Both the position numbers and the translations under genes were made by a program. Source: an uncultured Bacteroidota bacterium (lineage in GTDB: Bacteria > Bacteroidota > Bacteroidia > Bacteroidales > P3). From it: 31,344 nucleotides of DNA. The notes below the pieces were generated by a model that did not search any database, had not been told where the DNA came from, and was given only the letters and a program-made list of their open reading frames with translations. The stretch is taken from positions 1 to 31,344 of the forward strand of contig URCX01000003.1 in assembly GCA_900546465.1 (NCBI GenBank), in the 5' to 3' direction. Below, piece after piece: positions 15,683 to 24,223 of the stretch. Each line of letters opens with the position of its first letter. Position 1 is the first letter of the stretch.

Positions 15683-16426
15683 CTATTCCGCCTTATTCCT
15701 TTTGCCTGACAGTTTTTCTTTGAGCGTCATTCTTTTTCCTGAAACATGCTTTCCTTTATCTGCTTTTGCGGCATGTCTTCTTGCAATAAGTTCGGCAAGA
15801 GACATTCTTTTCCTTGTCTTAACTGTCTCTTCCATAGCCGCTTCTCCTTTATCGGAAAGCTCTTCTGCGGATATCTTATTTGCTTCCGTTTCATGCTTTT
15901 CAACCTCCGCTATGTTTTGTGGCAAAGACGACATATCTGCCAGTCCGTATGTCTCGATGAGGTTTACAAGTAACTGCGGATAATCGGGATTTGTGGCATA
16001 GCCTGCTCGTTTCAAACCTTTCGCCCATGCTTTATAATCCTTGATATCCAATTCAAATAAATCCGCATAGCGTTTCTTTTTCAAGAATAAGGAGTGATCC
16101 GTATAAGATTCCTCTGCCGACGCATATACTCTGAAACATTCGTTTCTCTTATCATCGTCTTTGTAGAACTTTTCACCCTCCCAATCTCTGTGGCACTTTA
16201 TTCCGAAATGATTATTCGCCTCCACAGCCAAGCGACTTGTGCCACTGCCCGATTCCAATATGCCTTGCGCAAGGGTTATGCAGGCAGGAATTTTATAAAT
16301 CCTTTCCTGCTCTTGTGCAATGGTTTTGTATTTGTCAATATAGTCCATGGTCGCTTTGTTCAAACTCTGAGACCATAAACCCGAACAGTATATCAATAAC
16401 AGAACAGCAAGTGGAAATCTTTTCAT
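15683..16426 (-). CDS. secreted glucosaminidase-domain peptidoglycan hydrolase
   Basis: The 247-aa protein has a signal peptide (residues 1-20, cut near GLWSQ) and a glucosaminidase domain at about 27-170 with ITLAQGILESGSGTSRLA, where Glu58 is the expected catalytic acid. It continues with NNHFGIKC and ends in the usual AGYATNPDYPQLLVNLIETYGL. Such domains cleave the glycan chain of peptidoglycan (FlgJ C-terminal type). There is no LysM domain. Instead the last 50 residues are strongly basic and contain two related blocks, KRMSLAELIARR and KRMTLKEKLSGKR, which could bind the anionic wall or outer-membrane surface (inference). It is monocistronic, with its own promoter. Confidence 0.88.
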   Translation of the reverse strand: MKRFPLAVLLLIYCSGLWSQSLNKATMDYIDKYKTIAQEQERIYKIPACITLAQGILESGSGTSRLAVEANNHFGIKCHRDWEGEKFYKDDDKRNECFRVYASAEESYTDHSLFLKKKRYADLFELDIKDYKAWAKGLKRAGYATNPDYPQLLVNLIETYGLADMSSLPQNIAEVEKHETEANKISAEELSDKGEAAMEETVKTRKRMSLAELIARRHAAKADKGKHVSGKRMTLKEKLSGKRNKAE

Positions 16427-16456
16427 TTCAAGAAAAAGTTAATGTTTTTTGCCCTG

Positions 16457-16464
16457 CAAAGATA
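16457..16464 (-). promoter_or_regulatory. glucosaminidase gene promoter, -7 box TATCTTTG
   Basis: On the minus strand this is TATCTTTG, an exact TAnnTTTG match, 30 bp upstream of the ATG. No clear -33 box is visible. Confidence 0.55.
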
Positions 16465-16539
16465 CTCATTTCCCGTTTTATATCGTTCTTACTTAAACAG
16501 GACAAAGCAAAACAAGTAAAACAATAAACTATATTCGAT

Positions 16540-17883
16540 ATGAAACGCTTTACCAAAGCATTTTTATGCCTGCTTGCCATAGTTGCGAGCTTACAATTAA
16601 GTAATGAGGCATTTGCCTCTCGTTACAACCGCTCAAAAGCGAGAAACATCATTTCCAAAACCGCTTATATCATAGAACAAGCCTATGATGTTGCGAACTA
16701 TTACAATTATTGGAGCAGCAGTTACCTTTCTCGGGCAGTCTATTACAATGATTATGCACAGGAACTCTACCATCATCGTGCCTATCGTTCTGCCATACGC
16801 TATTCTCTGCGAGCAAGGGAATACGCTCTTTATGTCATTGATAACTGTGATGATTATTGGGAATTTTTCTACTATACCTATTACGGTTGGAGCCATGTCT
16901 ATGGATATAATCCGGGGTTTGCTTATTCGGCAGGCTATAGGGACGGATTCTATGACGGTTACTATGCTGCCTATTGCGACAGACATCATCACGATTACCG
17001 ACATGATCCGCACTATCGTCCGAACGGACGTTATGACAACCGTCCCAATGTAAGCACCACCGTAATCGGCAGAGGAAATACAGGAACCGTTACTTCCGGC
17101 AGCTATAACGGAGGAGGTACAACGATAAGCCGTCCCGGCTTTGTGCCAAGTAGCGAAACGGAAGTCGGCAATTACAAGAATTTAAGTCTCGGAGAATATT
17201 TCTCAAACGAAGAAAAGACTTTATTGAAAGACCTCCCGAATGAAAAGATTTTGGAAAACGATTTCCGAATCAATAAACCGAACATATCTTTCAATGATCA
17301 AAGCTTATCGAAAAACAAATCTGTATTGGAGCGTAACAAAACAAACGCTCAAAGCTTCTCAAAGAAAGAAGATACCAAAGCAATATCACGCGTAAGCATA
17401 GAAAAGCCCATCAAAATAAGTGCGGAGAAAAACACTCAAAGCAAAACAACGCCTGTCATTAAGCCGATAAGGAACACCGATTCCGATAAGACGGACAATA
17501 ATCCTATTGCCAAGCCTATAAACAAGCGAAATAATTCCGAAAATATGCCGGTCAAAGAACCTGAAATAAAGAATCGAGAGTTCAATAGGGAAAATAATGG
17601 CAATAAGCCTGTCATCAACAGACCCGACAACAACAGAGGAAACAACACAAACGGCAAAATTTCCACGGAAAGGAAGATTGACAACAGCAGGAGCAAGGAA
17701 AATCATGGCACTATAAGCAAACCGATAAACTCCAAACCCTCAAACCCCAAGGCATCAAAGAGTCGAAACCTTTCCAAGCCTTCTTCTGTCAATAAATCAA
17801 ACTCTGTAAAGCCGCAAAGCAGAAAAATATCCACGGAAAAGTCAAACGATAAAAATTCGGATAGGAAACTTCAAAGACGATAA
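16540..17883 (+). CDS. secreted protein with Tyr-rich N-terminal and Asn/Lys/Ser-rich C-terminal half, function unknown
   Basis: I do not recognise a named family. The 447-aa protein has a signal peptide (about 1-26, cut after AFA). Residues about 28-160 are helical and extremely rich in aromatic residues, especially Tyr, then His (DRHHHDYRHDPHYRP). A Gly/Thr/Ser linker (about 165-205) follows. From about 230 to the end the protein is low-complexity, dominated by Asn, Lys, Ser, Pro and Arg, with repeated K-P-I-N/K-P-S motifs and no hydrophobic core, so it is probably disordered. The basic tail could bind wall or nucleic acid. It lies 3 bp upstream of the MuiA-like gene, so the two are likely one operon. 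No canonical promoter is visible in the 113-bp upstream gap. Confidence 0.8.
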   Translation: MKRFTKAFLCLLAIVASLQLSNEAFASRYNRSKARNIISKTAYIIEQAYDVANYYNYWSSSYLSRAVYYNDYAQELYHHRAYRSAIRYSLRAREYALYVIDNCDDYWEFFYYTYYGWSHVYGYNPGFAYSAGYRDGFYDGYYAAYCDRHHHDYRHDPHYRPNGRYDNRPNVSTTVIGRGNTGTVTSGSYNGGGTTISRPGFVPSSETEVGNYKNLSLGEYFSNEEKTLLKDLPNEKILENDFRINKPNISFNDQSLSKNKSVLERNKTNAQSFSKKEDTKAISRVSIEKPIKISAEKNTQSKTTPVIKPIRNTDSDKTDNNPIAKPINKRNNSENMPVKEPEIKNREFNRENNGNKPVINRPDNNRGNNTNGKISTERKIDNSRSKENHGTISKPINSKPSNPKASKSRNLSKPSSVNKSNSVKPQSRKISTEKSNDKNSDRKLQRR

Positions 17884-17886
17884 ACC

Positions 17887-19587
17887 ATGAAAAAAATTGT
17901 TTTTATCGTTTCTCTGCTTTGTGTCGGCACTTTGGTCGCACAAAAGTCCGTAAAAGCAGACGCAGACAAGGTTACGATTTATTATGACGGAGCTTTGGTC
18001 GAGAAGAGTGCCAAAGTAAGCCTCAAAGCAGGGGACAATACCTTTATATTGAAGGCAAACAGCCCTTTACTTTGGGCAAACAGCATACAATTCGAGGCGA
18101 ATGACAACTTCATGATAACGGATTTCACACCCGTATTTGCACCTTCTGCCGAGTATTACTCATACGAGGATAAGCTACCTGCAAAAGAAAAACAGCGTTA
18201 CCTGCAAATAAAAGACTCCATCGGGCATTTGACCAAACGTTTGGAAGAACTGAAAACTTATAAAGCCGTATTGCAGAAACAAGCCGATGCCTTAAGCTCG
18301 ATGAAAGTCATAAGCCAATCTCAAACCGTTGATTCATTGCCTAAAATCAAAGAGTCCTTGGATTATTACCGCACAAAAATGATGGAAATAACCAAAGAGA
18401 AAATGACAACCGATGAGAAGATAGCTTTCCACACCGATTTGCTCGACAGACAGAAGCATTTGCTTGCGGTCTTTCAAATAGAGTATCCTGCCAAACAGAG
18501 TAATAAATCTTCGATAAGGGGATATTACATCAGGGTAAATGTTTATGCCGAAAGAGATATTCCTTCCATCGATTTGAAGTACTCATACATTTGCAGCGGT
18601 ACGCGATGGTATCCGAGCTATGACGTAAAGCTCTACTCCGATAAGGACGATGTCCGTTTCATTCTTAAAGCCAATCTTATAAACGACAGCAACGAAGATT
18701 GGAAAGACGTTATCCTTACTTTCTCTTGCGAAAGCGTAAACGACAATCGCTTCATCGAACAAACCTATCCTTATTATATAAGCAACACTGCCGTTAAGCC
18801 TCCGGCAGCAAAGCGAAGCAAAAATATGGAAGCAAAAGCAGTGGAAGTTTTAGAGTACGAAATTCCTCCGCTTTCAGAAAACGAAGATAATGGTGCTGCA
18901 TTAGCACTTAGTGTCGATGCTATTGCAGCTCCGATTGGCGGCATAACGGATTATACTACTTCCGCAAACAGTCTTTTGGGGAAGGAATATACCGTAGGAA
19001 GAAAGTACAGCATTCGCAGTGAAAGCACAACCAAGACCATAGACCTTCAAACTAACGACACGAAAGTCGATTACAACTATATCATAAGACCGAAAAAAGA
19101 CCTGCGTGCCTATCTTCAAGCCGGCATTACCTCATGGCAGGAAGCCGAACTTGTAGATGCCGATGCCAATGTATATTTCGACAATAAGTATTCTACGCAA
19201 ACCTACGTCAACCCTTCGACAACGCAAAGCGATACCATGCATCTGCAACTCGGAGCGGACAAACGCATAAACGTAAGCCGCAAGGTAAACAAGTCCACAC
19301 CCTCCAAAACCTCCCTTATGGGTAAGGGCATGGAAACAATAGTCGAAATAACAATTCAAATCAAGAACAATAACCTGAAAGACATCAATGCCGAGATTGA
19401 GGACAGAATTCCTATAACAAGAGATCCCGAAATAAAAATTCAAGCCTTGGATTTGCAGGGGGCTGAATACGAAGAAGAAAGCGGCAGACTGCATTGGAAT
19501 TTCCACATGAAAGCAGGAGAAATGCAAACTCTCAAAGTGAAGTACAGCGTACGCTATCCGAAAGGATATATACTCGATTTGGAGTAG
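17887..19587 (+). CDS. MuiA-like DUF4139 domain protein
   Basis: The 566-aa protein has a signal peptide (residues 1-19), a DUF4140-like N-terminal domain (about 25-120: VTIYYDGALVEKSAKVSLKAGDNTFIL), a coiled coil (about 105-185), and a DUF4139 beta-rich domain (about 205-565) with the diagnostic SGTRWYPSYDVKL and NDSNEDWKDVILTFS. The C-terminus (MQTLKVKYSVRYPKGYIL) is typical. The family is named after a mucoidy inhibitor; its biochemical role is unknown. The protein is expected in the periplasm. It starts 3 bp after the Tyr-rich protein gene, which suggests a shared envelope role (inference). Confidence 0.88.
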   Translation: MKKIVFIVSLLCVGTLVAQKSVKADADKVTIYYDGALVEKSAKVSLKAGDNTFILKANSPLLWANSIQFEANDNFMITDFTPVFAPSAEYYSYEDKLPAKEKQRYLQIKDSIGHLTKRLEELKTYKAVLQKQADALSSMKVISQSQTVDSLPKIKESLDYYRTKMMEITKEKMTTDEKIAFHTDLLDRQKHLLAVFQIEYPAKQSNKSSIRGYYIRVNVYAERDIPSIDLKYSYICSGTRWYPSYDVKLYSDKDDVRFILKANLINDSNEDWKDVILTFSCESVNDNRFIEQTYPYYISNTAVKPPAAKRSKNMEAKAVEVLEYEIPPLSENEDNGAALALSVDAIAAPIGGITDYTTSANSLLGKEYTVGRKYSIRSESTTKTIDLQTNDTKVDYNYIIRPKKDLRAYLQAGITSWQEAELVDADANVYFDNKYSTQTYVNPSTTQSDTMHLQLGADKRINVSRKVNKSTPSKTSLMGKGMETIVEITIQIKNNNLKDINAEIEDRIPITRDPEIKIQALDLQGAEYEEESGRLHWNFHMKAGEMQTLKVKYSVRYPKGYILDLE

Positions 19588-19629
19588 AAGTTATAGGATA
19601 ACCGGAAATTATAGAAAAAAGGGGATTTG

Positions 19630-21645
19630 ATGAAGGGAAAGTGGGATTTGCGAAATTGGAAAGGGACGCGGGCGGTGTTGAGGAGGGCGTTTAAGGAGTT
19701 TGCAAACAGTAATTTCGGGGTGCTTATAGTGAATTTGCTATGGGCGGAGGCGGCGTTTATGCTGTGCAGAGTGGTGTTTTTTGTGATGAATTACGATGTG
19801 TTTGCCGCTCATTTGAGTTTTTCTTCTTTATGGAATTGGCTGAGGGGAGCTTTGCTGTTCGACGTTTCGGCTTTGCTGTATCTTAATATTGCGTATATCG
19901 TTTTGCTGCTACTGCCTTTGCATTGGAAAGAAAGGAGTGGTTTTTATGCTGTGTCGAAATGGATTTTCCTTCTTTTCAACGGTTTGGGGATTGCGGGAAA
20001 TCTTGCGGATTGTGTTTATTTCCAATACACGGGAAGGCGTACTACCTTCAGTGTTTTTGCGGAATTTGCGAACGAAACGAATATTCCGGGTGTGATTTTG
20101 GCGGAAGGATTGAGGAATTGGTGGCTTTTGGTGGTGTTTGTCGGACTTTTGTTTGCTTTGTACAGGCTGTACAGAATGCCGAAAGTGCCGTTTTCGGGTA
20201 GTAAAACGAGGTATTATATCAGGAGAAGTCTGGTTTTGCTGTTGTTTTTTCCTTGTTTCATATATGGTACAAGGGGGAGTCTGAGTTCGGGAACGAGGCC
20301 TATCACGATAAGTAACGCCAATTCTTATATAGGACATGCCTCTGAGGCGGCTTTGGTTTTGAATACTCCGTTCTCGATTATAAGGACTGTGAGCCATAAA
20401 AGCTATGTTACGCCGGAGTATATGAGCGATTCTGAGATGGAAAAGGCTTATTCCCCGATTGTATATCCTCAAAAAGGAGCTCAATTCAAGGCAAAGAATG
20501 TTGTGATTTTGATAATGGAGAGTTTCTCAATGGAGTATAGCGGCTTCTATAATCCCGATTATTATAAGGGAAAACGCCAAAGGCTGACTCCCTTTCTTGA
20601 TTCTTTGGCAGAGAAATCCTTGTCTTTCAAATACTCTTTCGCCAATGGGAGAAAGTCGCAGGACGCTTTGCCGTCCATAATCGCCTCTATCCCCATGTTT
20701 GTCGAGCCTTTCGTGTTGACAGATGCTTCTTTGAATGATATAGGAGGGCTGGTTCATGAGTTGAAAAGCAAGAATTACAGTTCCGCTTTCTTCCATGGAG
20801 GAGAGAATATCAGCATGGGCTTTGCCGCATTCGCCAAACAAGCTGGCTTTGATGCCTATTTCGGTTTCAATGAGTACGCTTCCGACAAGAAATACGGCGG
20901 TCGCAAGGACTGGGACGGCAAATGGGCGGTCTGGGATGAGGAGTTTTTGCAGTTTTTCGCAGATAGGATAGATGAATTTGCCCAACCTTTCATTGCAACT
21001 TGCTTCACTGCAAGTTCGCATAGCCCGTTTAATATTCCGAAAAAGTATAAATCACTTTTCCCCGAAGGCGATTTCCCTATGTACAAATGCCTGAGATACT
21101 CCGACATGTCGTTGCGTCGCTTCTTTGAAAAGGCAGAAAAAAGCAAATGGTTTCGCAATACCATATTTGTAATTGTGGCAGATCATACTTCGCCAAGTTC
21201 GAGTTCACATGCCGAATACCAAACGGATCTCGGCGTTTTCGCCGTTCCCATACTCTTTTACGCCCCTGACGGAAGCCTGAAAGCAGAAATGCGGGACGAT
21301 ATAATCGTGCAACAAATCGATATAATGCCTACATTACTCGGGATAATGGGCTATGATAAACCGTATATAGCCTTCGGCTGCGACGCATTGCACACTCCGG
21401 CAGAGGAAACCTGCCTTGTGAACTACAATAACGGCATATACCAATTCGCAAAGGGCGATTTGCTTATACAATTCGACGGAACCTCGCTCAAAAGCGTCTA
21501 TAACTACAAGCAAGACCCGCTTTTACAGCACAATATCAAAGGAAAGACAAGCCAAGAACAAGAAATGTTGCTGCAACTCAAAGCAATCATACAGCAATAC
21601 ATGCAAAGAATGAACACAAACAAACTCCTGTTGAAATCACAATGA
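19630..21645 (+). CDS. LtaS-family membrane sulfatase-fold transferase
   Basis: The chosen ATG at 19630 gives 671 aa; a TTG directly before it would add one residue. Five membrane segments occupy about residues 28-215, and an extracytoplasmic alkaline-phosphatase-fold domain follows (about 285-640). Metal and catalytic motifs are intact: LIMESF (Glu297), GRKSQDALPS with Ser343 in the usual Thr/Ser nucleophile position, FHGG, SSHSPF, VADHTSP and SSHAEYQ. In Gram-positives LtaS polymerises glycerol phosphate; in Gram-negatives relatives decorate osmoregulated glucans or lipids with phosphoglycerol or phosphoethanolamine. Which group is transferred here cannot be read from sequence. It lies 42 bp after the MuiA-like gene. 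Confidence 0.88.
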   Translation: MKGKWDLRNWKGTRAVLRRAFKEFANSNFGVLIVNLLWAEAAFMLCRVVFFVMNYDVFAAHLSFSSLWNWLRGALLFDVSALLYLNIAYIVLLLLPLHWKERSGFYAVSKWIFLLFNGLGIAGNLADCVYFQYTGRRTTFSVFAEFANETNIPGVILAEGLRNWWLLVVFVGLLFALYRLYRMPKVPFSGSKTRYYIRRSLVLLLFFPCFIYGTRGSLSSGTRPITISNANSYIGHASEAALVLNTPFSIIRTVSHKSYVTPEYMSDSEMEKAYSPIVYPQKGAQFKAKNVVILIMESFSMEYSGFYNPDYYKGKRQRLTPFLDSLAEKSLSFKYSFANGRKSQDALPSIIASIPMFVEPFVLTDASLNDIGGLVHELKSKNYSSAFFHGGENISMGFAAFAKQAGFDAYFGFNEYASDKKYGGRKDWDGKWAVWDEEFLQFFADRIDEFAQPFIATCFTASSHSPFNIPKKYKSLFPEGDFPMYKCLRYSDMSLRRFFEKAEKSKWFRNTIFVIVADHTSPSSSSHAEYQTDLGVFAVPILFYAPDGSLKAEMRDDIIVQQIDIMPTLLGIMGYDKPYIAFGCDALHTPAEETCLVNYNNGIYQFAKGDLLIQFDGTSLKSVYNYKQDPLLQHNIKGKTSQEQEMLLQLKAIIQQYMQRMNTNKLLLKSQ

Positions 21646-21687
21646 ATAAAAAGGCATATGAAAACCTGCAAAGGCTGCATGAAAACA

Positions 21688-21750
21688 CCCTTTCCGATTT
21701 ACGAAAACAGCTTTTGCCGATTTTTTACGTCCGTTTTGCCCAAATAAATC
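21688..21750. repeat. 21-bp-period intergenic repeat array, copy C (3 degenerate units)
   Basis: Units start at 21688 (CCCTTTCCGATTT), 21709 (AGCTTTTGCCGATTTT) and 21730 (TCCGTTTTGCCC), keeping the 21-bp step but with more divergence than the other copies. The array lies between the LtaS-like gene and the POT promoter, ending about 10 bp before its -33 box. A further GCCGTTTGG at 21756 is out of phase. Confidence 0.4.
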
Positions 21751-21759
21751 GACAAGCCG

Positions 21760-21791
21760 TTTGGTAAATTCGCCAATAGGTTGTATATTTG
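21760..21791 (+). promoter_or_regulatory. POT transporter promoter (TTTG-N20-TATATTTG)
   Basis: TTTG at 21760-21763 and TATATTTG at 21784-21791 fit both Bacteroidetes promoter boxes exactly, with a 20-bp spacer. The start codon is 55 bp after the -7 box. Confidence 0.7.
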
Positions 21792-21845
21792 CACCCTCAA
21801 TCGAAAATCAATTACTAATTTAATAACAAAAAAACAAAAGAGAAG

Positions 21846-23396
21846 ATGTTTAAAGGACACCCGAAGGGGCTTATTGCGGCAGCCCTAAGTAATATGGGAG
21901 AGCGTTTTGGCTACTATATTATGAATGCCGTTCTTACCTTATTCCTTTGCTCGAAATTTGGTTTGAGCGATGCAAACGCAGCGATTATTTACTCTTGTTT
22001 CTACTGCGGTATTTATATCCTAAGCTTGGTTGGCGGAATCATAGCCGACAAAACCCAAAACTACAAAGGTACAATACAAAAAGGATTGCTTACAATGGCA
22101 ACAGGATATGTCTTATTGGCAATTCCGATTACGGCAACCAACACCAATGAAGTATGGTTATTGCCGTTAACCTGCTTTGCACTCTTGATGATAGCCTTTG
22201 GTAACGGATTATTCAAAGGAAACCTTCAAGCAATCGTGGGACAAATGTATGACAATTTTGAAGCCGAAGAAGCCAAGAAAGGTCCGGAAGCATTGAAAAT
22301 AGCAAAAGAGAAAAGAGACTCCGGCTTTCAAATTTTCTATGTCTTCATCAATATAGGCGGATTGATAGCACCGTTTGTTGCACCGCTTATTCGTTCTTGG
22401 TGGTTGAAAGTAAACGGATTTATATACAATGCAAAGCTCCCTGCATTATGCCATGAACAACTCAACGGCATAATCAGCGGCGATAAATTGGAGAATTACA
22501 CCGAACTATCCTCAAAAGCCGTTCTTGATGCCGGCACGACCTTTGATCCGAATGCATACTTGGAAGTATTTAACCAAGGAGTACACTTCTCGTTCATCGC
22601 TTCCGTCATCGCGATGTTGATTTCCTTGACAATATTCCTTTGTACCAAGAAAGGACTTCCGACACCTGCAAAAAAAGTCGCAGCAGAAACCGTTGGTTAT
22701 ACACCTGAGGAAAAAGCCGCAATGGCAAAAGAAATCAAGCAAAGACTATATGCCTTGTTTGCAGTACTCGGAATAGCAATCTTCTTCTGGTTCTCATTCC
22801 ACCAAAACGGAGCATCATTCTCATTATTCGCAAGAGACTTTATGGATACCTCCACAGTAGCTCCCGAATTTTTGCAAGCAATCAACCCATTCTTCGTAAT
22901 CGTTCTGACACCTGTCATTATGGCAATCTTTGCAGCCTTGGCAAGAAAAGGAAAAGTCATATCCACCCCGAGAAAGATAGGTATCGGTATGGGATTGGCA
23001 GCATTGGCATACATATTCCTTGCAATATTCTCATACTTTATGGATTACCCTTCCGCACAAGACTTCCTTGCGCGTCCTGAAGCGGAACAAGCTGCCGCCA
23101 GAGCAGGAGTTTGGGTATTCTTTGTAACGTATTTCTTCTTGACCGTTGCGGAATTGTTCATCTCTCCGCTCGGACTGTCATTCGTATCCAAAGTAGCACC
23201 TAAGCACATGCTCGGTTTGTGTCAGGGACTTTGGCTTGGAGCAACCGCAGTAGGTAACGCATTCCTCTTCCTCGGTTCAATGATGTACAACAGCATACCT
23301 TTGTGGATGTGTTGGACAGTATTCGTTGTAATATGTCTGATTTCAATGGGAGTAATGTTCGGAATGGTCAGATGGCTCGAAAGAGTAGCCAAATAA
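21846..23396 (+). CDS. POT/PTR family proton-dependent oligopeptide transporter
   Basis: The 516-aa protein has about 12-14 membrane segments of the major facilitator superfamily. The family-specific opening is HPKGLIAAALSNMGERFGYYIM (residues 5-26), followed by the GGIIADK loop motif and, in the C-terminal half, FFWFSFHQNGASFSLFARDF and TVAELFISPLGLSFV. POT carriers import di- and tripeptides with protons. The ExxER proton-coupling motif of helix 1 here reads N-M-G-E-R: the first Glu is Asn, a form I recall from other Bacteroidetes homologues. It has its own promoter and a strong terminator, so it is probably monocistronic. Confidence 0.93.
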   Translation: MFKGHPKGLIAAALSNMGERFGYYIMNAVLTLFLCSKFGLSDANAAIIYSCFYCGIYILSLVGGIIADKTQNYKGTIQKGLLTMATGYVLLAIPITATNTNEVWLLPLTCFALLMIAFGNGLFKGNLQAIVGQMYDNFEAEEAKKGPEALKIAKEKRDSGFQIFYVFINIGGLIAPFVAPLIRSWWLKVNGFIYNAKLPALCHEQLNGIISGDKLENYTELSSKAVLDAGTTFDPNAYLEVFNQGVHFSFIASVIAMLISLTIFLCTKKGLPTPAKKVAAETVGYTPEEKAAMAKEIKQRLYALFAVLGIAIFFWFSFHQNGASFSLFARDFMDTSTVAPEFLQAINPFFVIVLTPVIMAIFAALARKGKVISTPRKIGIGMGLAALAYIFLAIFSYFMDYPSAQDFLARPEAEQAAARAGVWVFFVTYFFLTVAELFISPLGLSFVSKVAPKHMLGLCQGLWLGATAVGNAFLFLGSMMYNSIPLWMCWTVFVVICLISMGVMFGMVRWLERVAK

Positions 23397-23423
23397 ACAA
23401 GCCTGTTCGGATAAGAAAACCTC

Positions 23424-23462
23424 AAAAAAAAGCTCTCGAATTTCTATTCGGGAGCTTTTTTT
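23424..23462 (+). terminator. rho-independent terminator after the POT transporter
   Basis: A 10-bp stem (GCTCTCGAAT at 23432-23441 with ATTCGGGAGC at 23446-23455, one G-U pair) closes a TTCT loop. It is flanked by an A-run on the left and a 7-T run on the right, which extend the pairing. Confidence 0.9.
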
Positions 23463-23497
23463 GTACCCTTGCAGCCTTACAGTTGCCGATAATGCCG

Positions 23498-23505
23498 TAT
23501 ATTTG
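23498..23505 (+). promoter_or_regulatory. promoter -7 box TATATTTG for the S4/DUF5606 unit
   Basis: Exact TAnnTTTG match 28 bp upstream of the S4 protein ATG and just after the POT terminator. No -33 box at good spacing is clear. Confidence 0.55.
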
Positions 23506-23533
23506 CACTTTCGTTTTTTTGAGACAAGAGAAC

Positions 23534-23743
23534 ATGGAATTTGAATTGAGACAAGATGAGGATTACATTCAACTCACACAACTGCTTAAAGCCGTCGGCA
23601 TAGCCGAAAACGGAGCAGCGGCAGCAGCAATGGTTACAGCAGGAGAAGTAGAGTTGAACGGCGTGAGAGAAAGTCGCAAAAGAGCCAAACTCCGCAGCGG
23701 AGACATAGTCCGAATCTTCGGAGAAGAAATACGAATCAAATAG
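23534..23743 (+). CDS. small RNA-binding S4 domain protein (YbcJ/YaaA-like)
   Basis: The real gene is 69 aa from the ATG at 23534. Reading further upstream in frame passes through the promoter and terminator of the preceding gene, so longer starts are wrong. The protein is almost entirely one S4-like fold: YIQLTQLLKAVGIAENGAAAAAMVTAGEVELNG, then R-E-S-R-K-R-A-K-L-R-S-G-D. Single-domain S4 proteins of this type bind structured RNA, probably in ribosome assembly, but the exact role is unknown. DUF5606 follows 28 bp downstream, likely on the same transcript. Confidence 0.85.
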   Translation: MEFELRQDEDYIQLTQLLKAVGIAENGAAAAAMVTAGEVELNGVRESRKRAKLRSGDIVRIFGEEIRIK

Positions 23744-23771
23744 TTATAAACACAAAACAATCGAACTAAAA

Positions 23772-24182
23772 ATGGATTTAAGCACAATTCTATCTATCTC
23801 GGGCAAGCCCGGTCTTTACAAACTCGTTTCCCAAACCAAGAACGGAGCATTAGTTGAATCTTTGGCAGATTCAAGACGTTACCCTGCCTTTGCAAACGAT
23901 AAAATATCAGCCTTGGAAGACATCAGCATATTCACCACAGACGATGACATACCTTTGAAAGAAGTATTTCAAAAGATATACGAAAAAGAAAACGGCGGAG
24001 ACTGCATAGACCACAAAGCCTCCGAAAAGGAAATACGTGCATATATGGAACAAGTACTTCCCAACTACGATAAAGACAGAGTATATCTTTCCGATATGAA
24101 GAAACTGTTCTCATGGTACAAAATCCTCAACTCCAAAAACATGATTGATTTGGACAAAGAGGAAGAAAAACCGGAGGAATAG
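23772..24182 (+). CDS. DUF5606-family conserved Bacteroidetes protein
   Basis: The 136-aa protein begins MDLSTILSISGKPGLYKLVSQTKNG, the conserved opening of a family of unknown function found across Bacteroidetes. The first 60 residues form a small beta-rich domain (VESLADSRRYPAF, ISALEDISIFT). The second half is helical (PLKEVFQKIYEKENGG, then YDKDRVYLSDMKKLFSWYKIL) and ends in an acidic tail (DKEEEKPEE). No signal peptide or membrane segment is visible, so it is cytoplasmic. It follows the S4 gene by 28 bp. Confidence 0.85.
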   Translation: MDLSTILSISGKPGLYKLVSQTKNGALVESLADSRRYPAFANDKISALEDISIFTTDDDIPLKEVFQKIYEKENGGDCIDHKASEKEIRAYMEQVLPNYDKDRVYLSDMKKLFSWYKILNSKNMIDLDKEEEKPEE

Positions 24183-24223
24183 AACCCTTGCAGAAGCATA
24201 CAGCCCTTTCATTTTATTGAAAG

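Noticed and set aside
15668..15692. GCGGA/TCCGC inverted repeat as a terminator for the efflux operon
   Set aside because: Only 5 bp with a 15-base loop and no T-run.
16530..16537. TATATTCG as a -7 box for the Tyr-rich protein gene
   Set aside because: It lies 2 bp before the ATG, leaving no room for a transcript start and leader.
23303..23533. Upstream extension of the S4 protein to 146 aa
   Set aside because: It would run through the POT gene end, its terminator and the new promoter; the S4 domain starts at the ATG at 23534.
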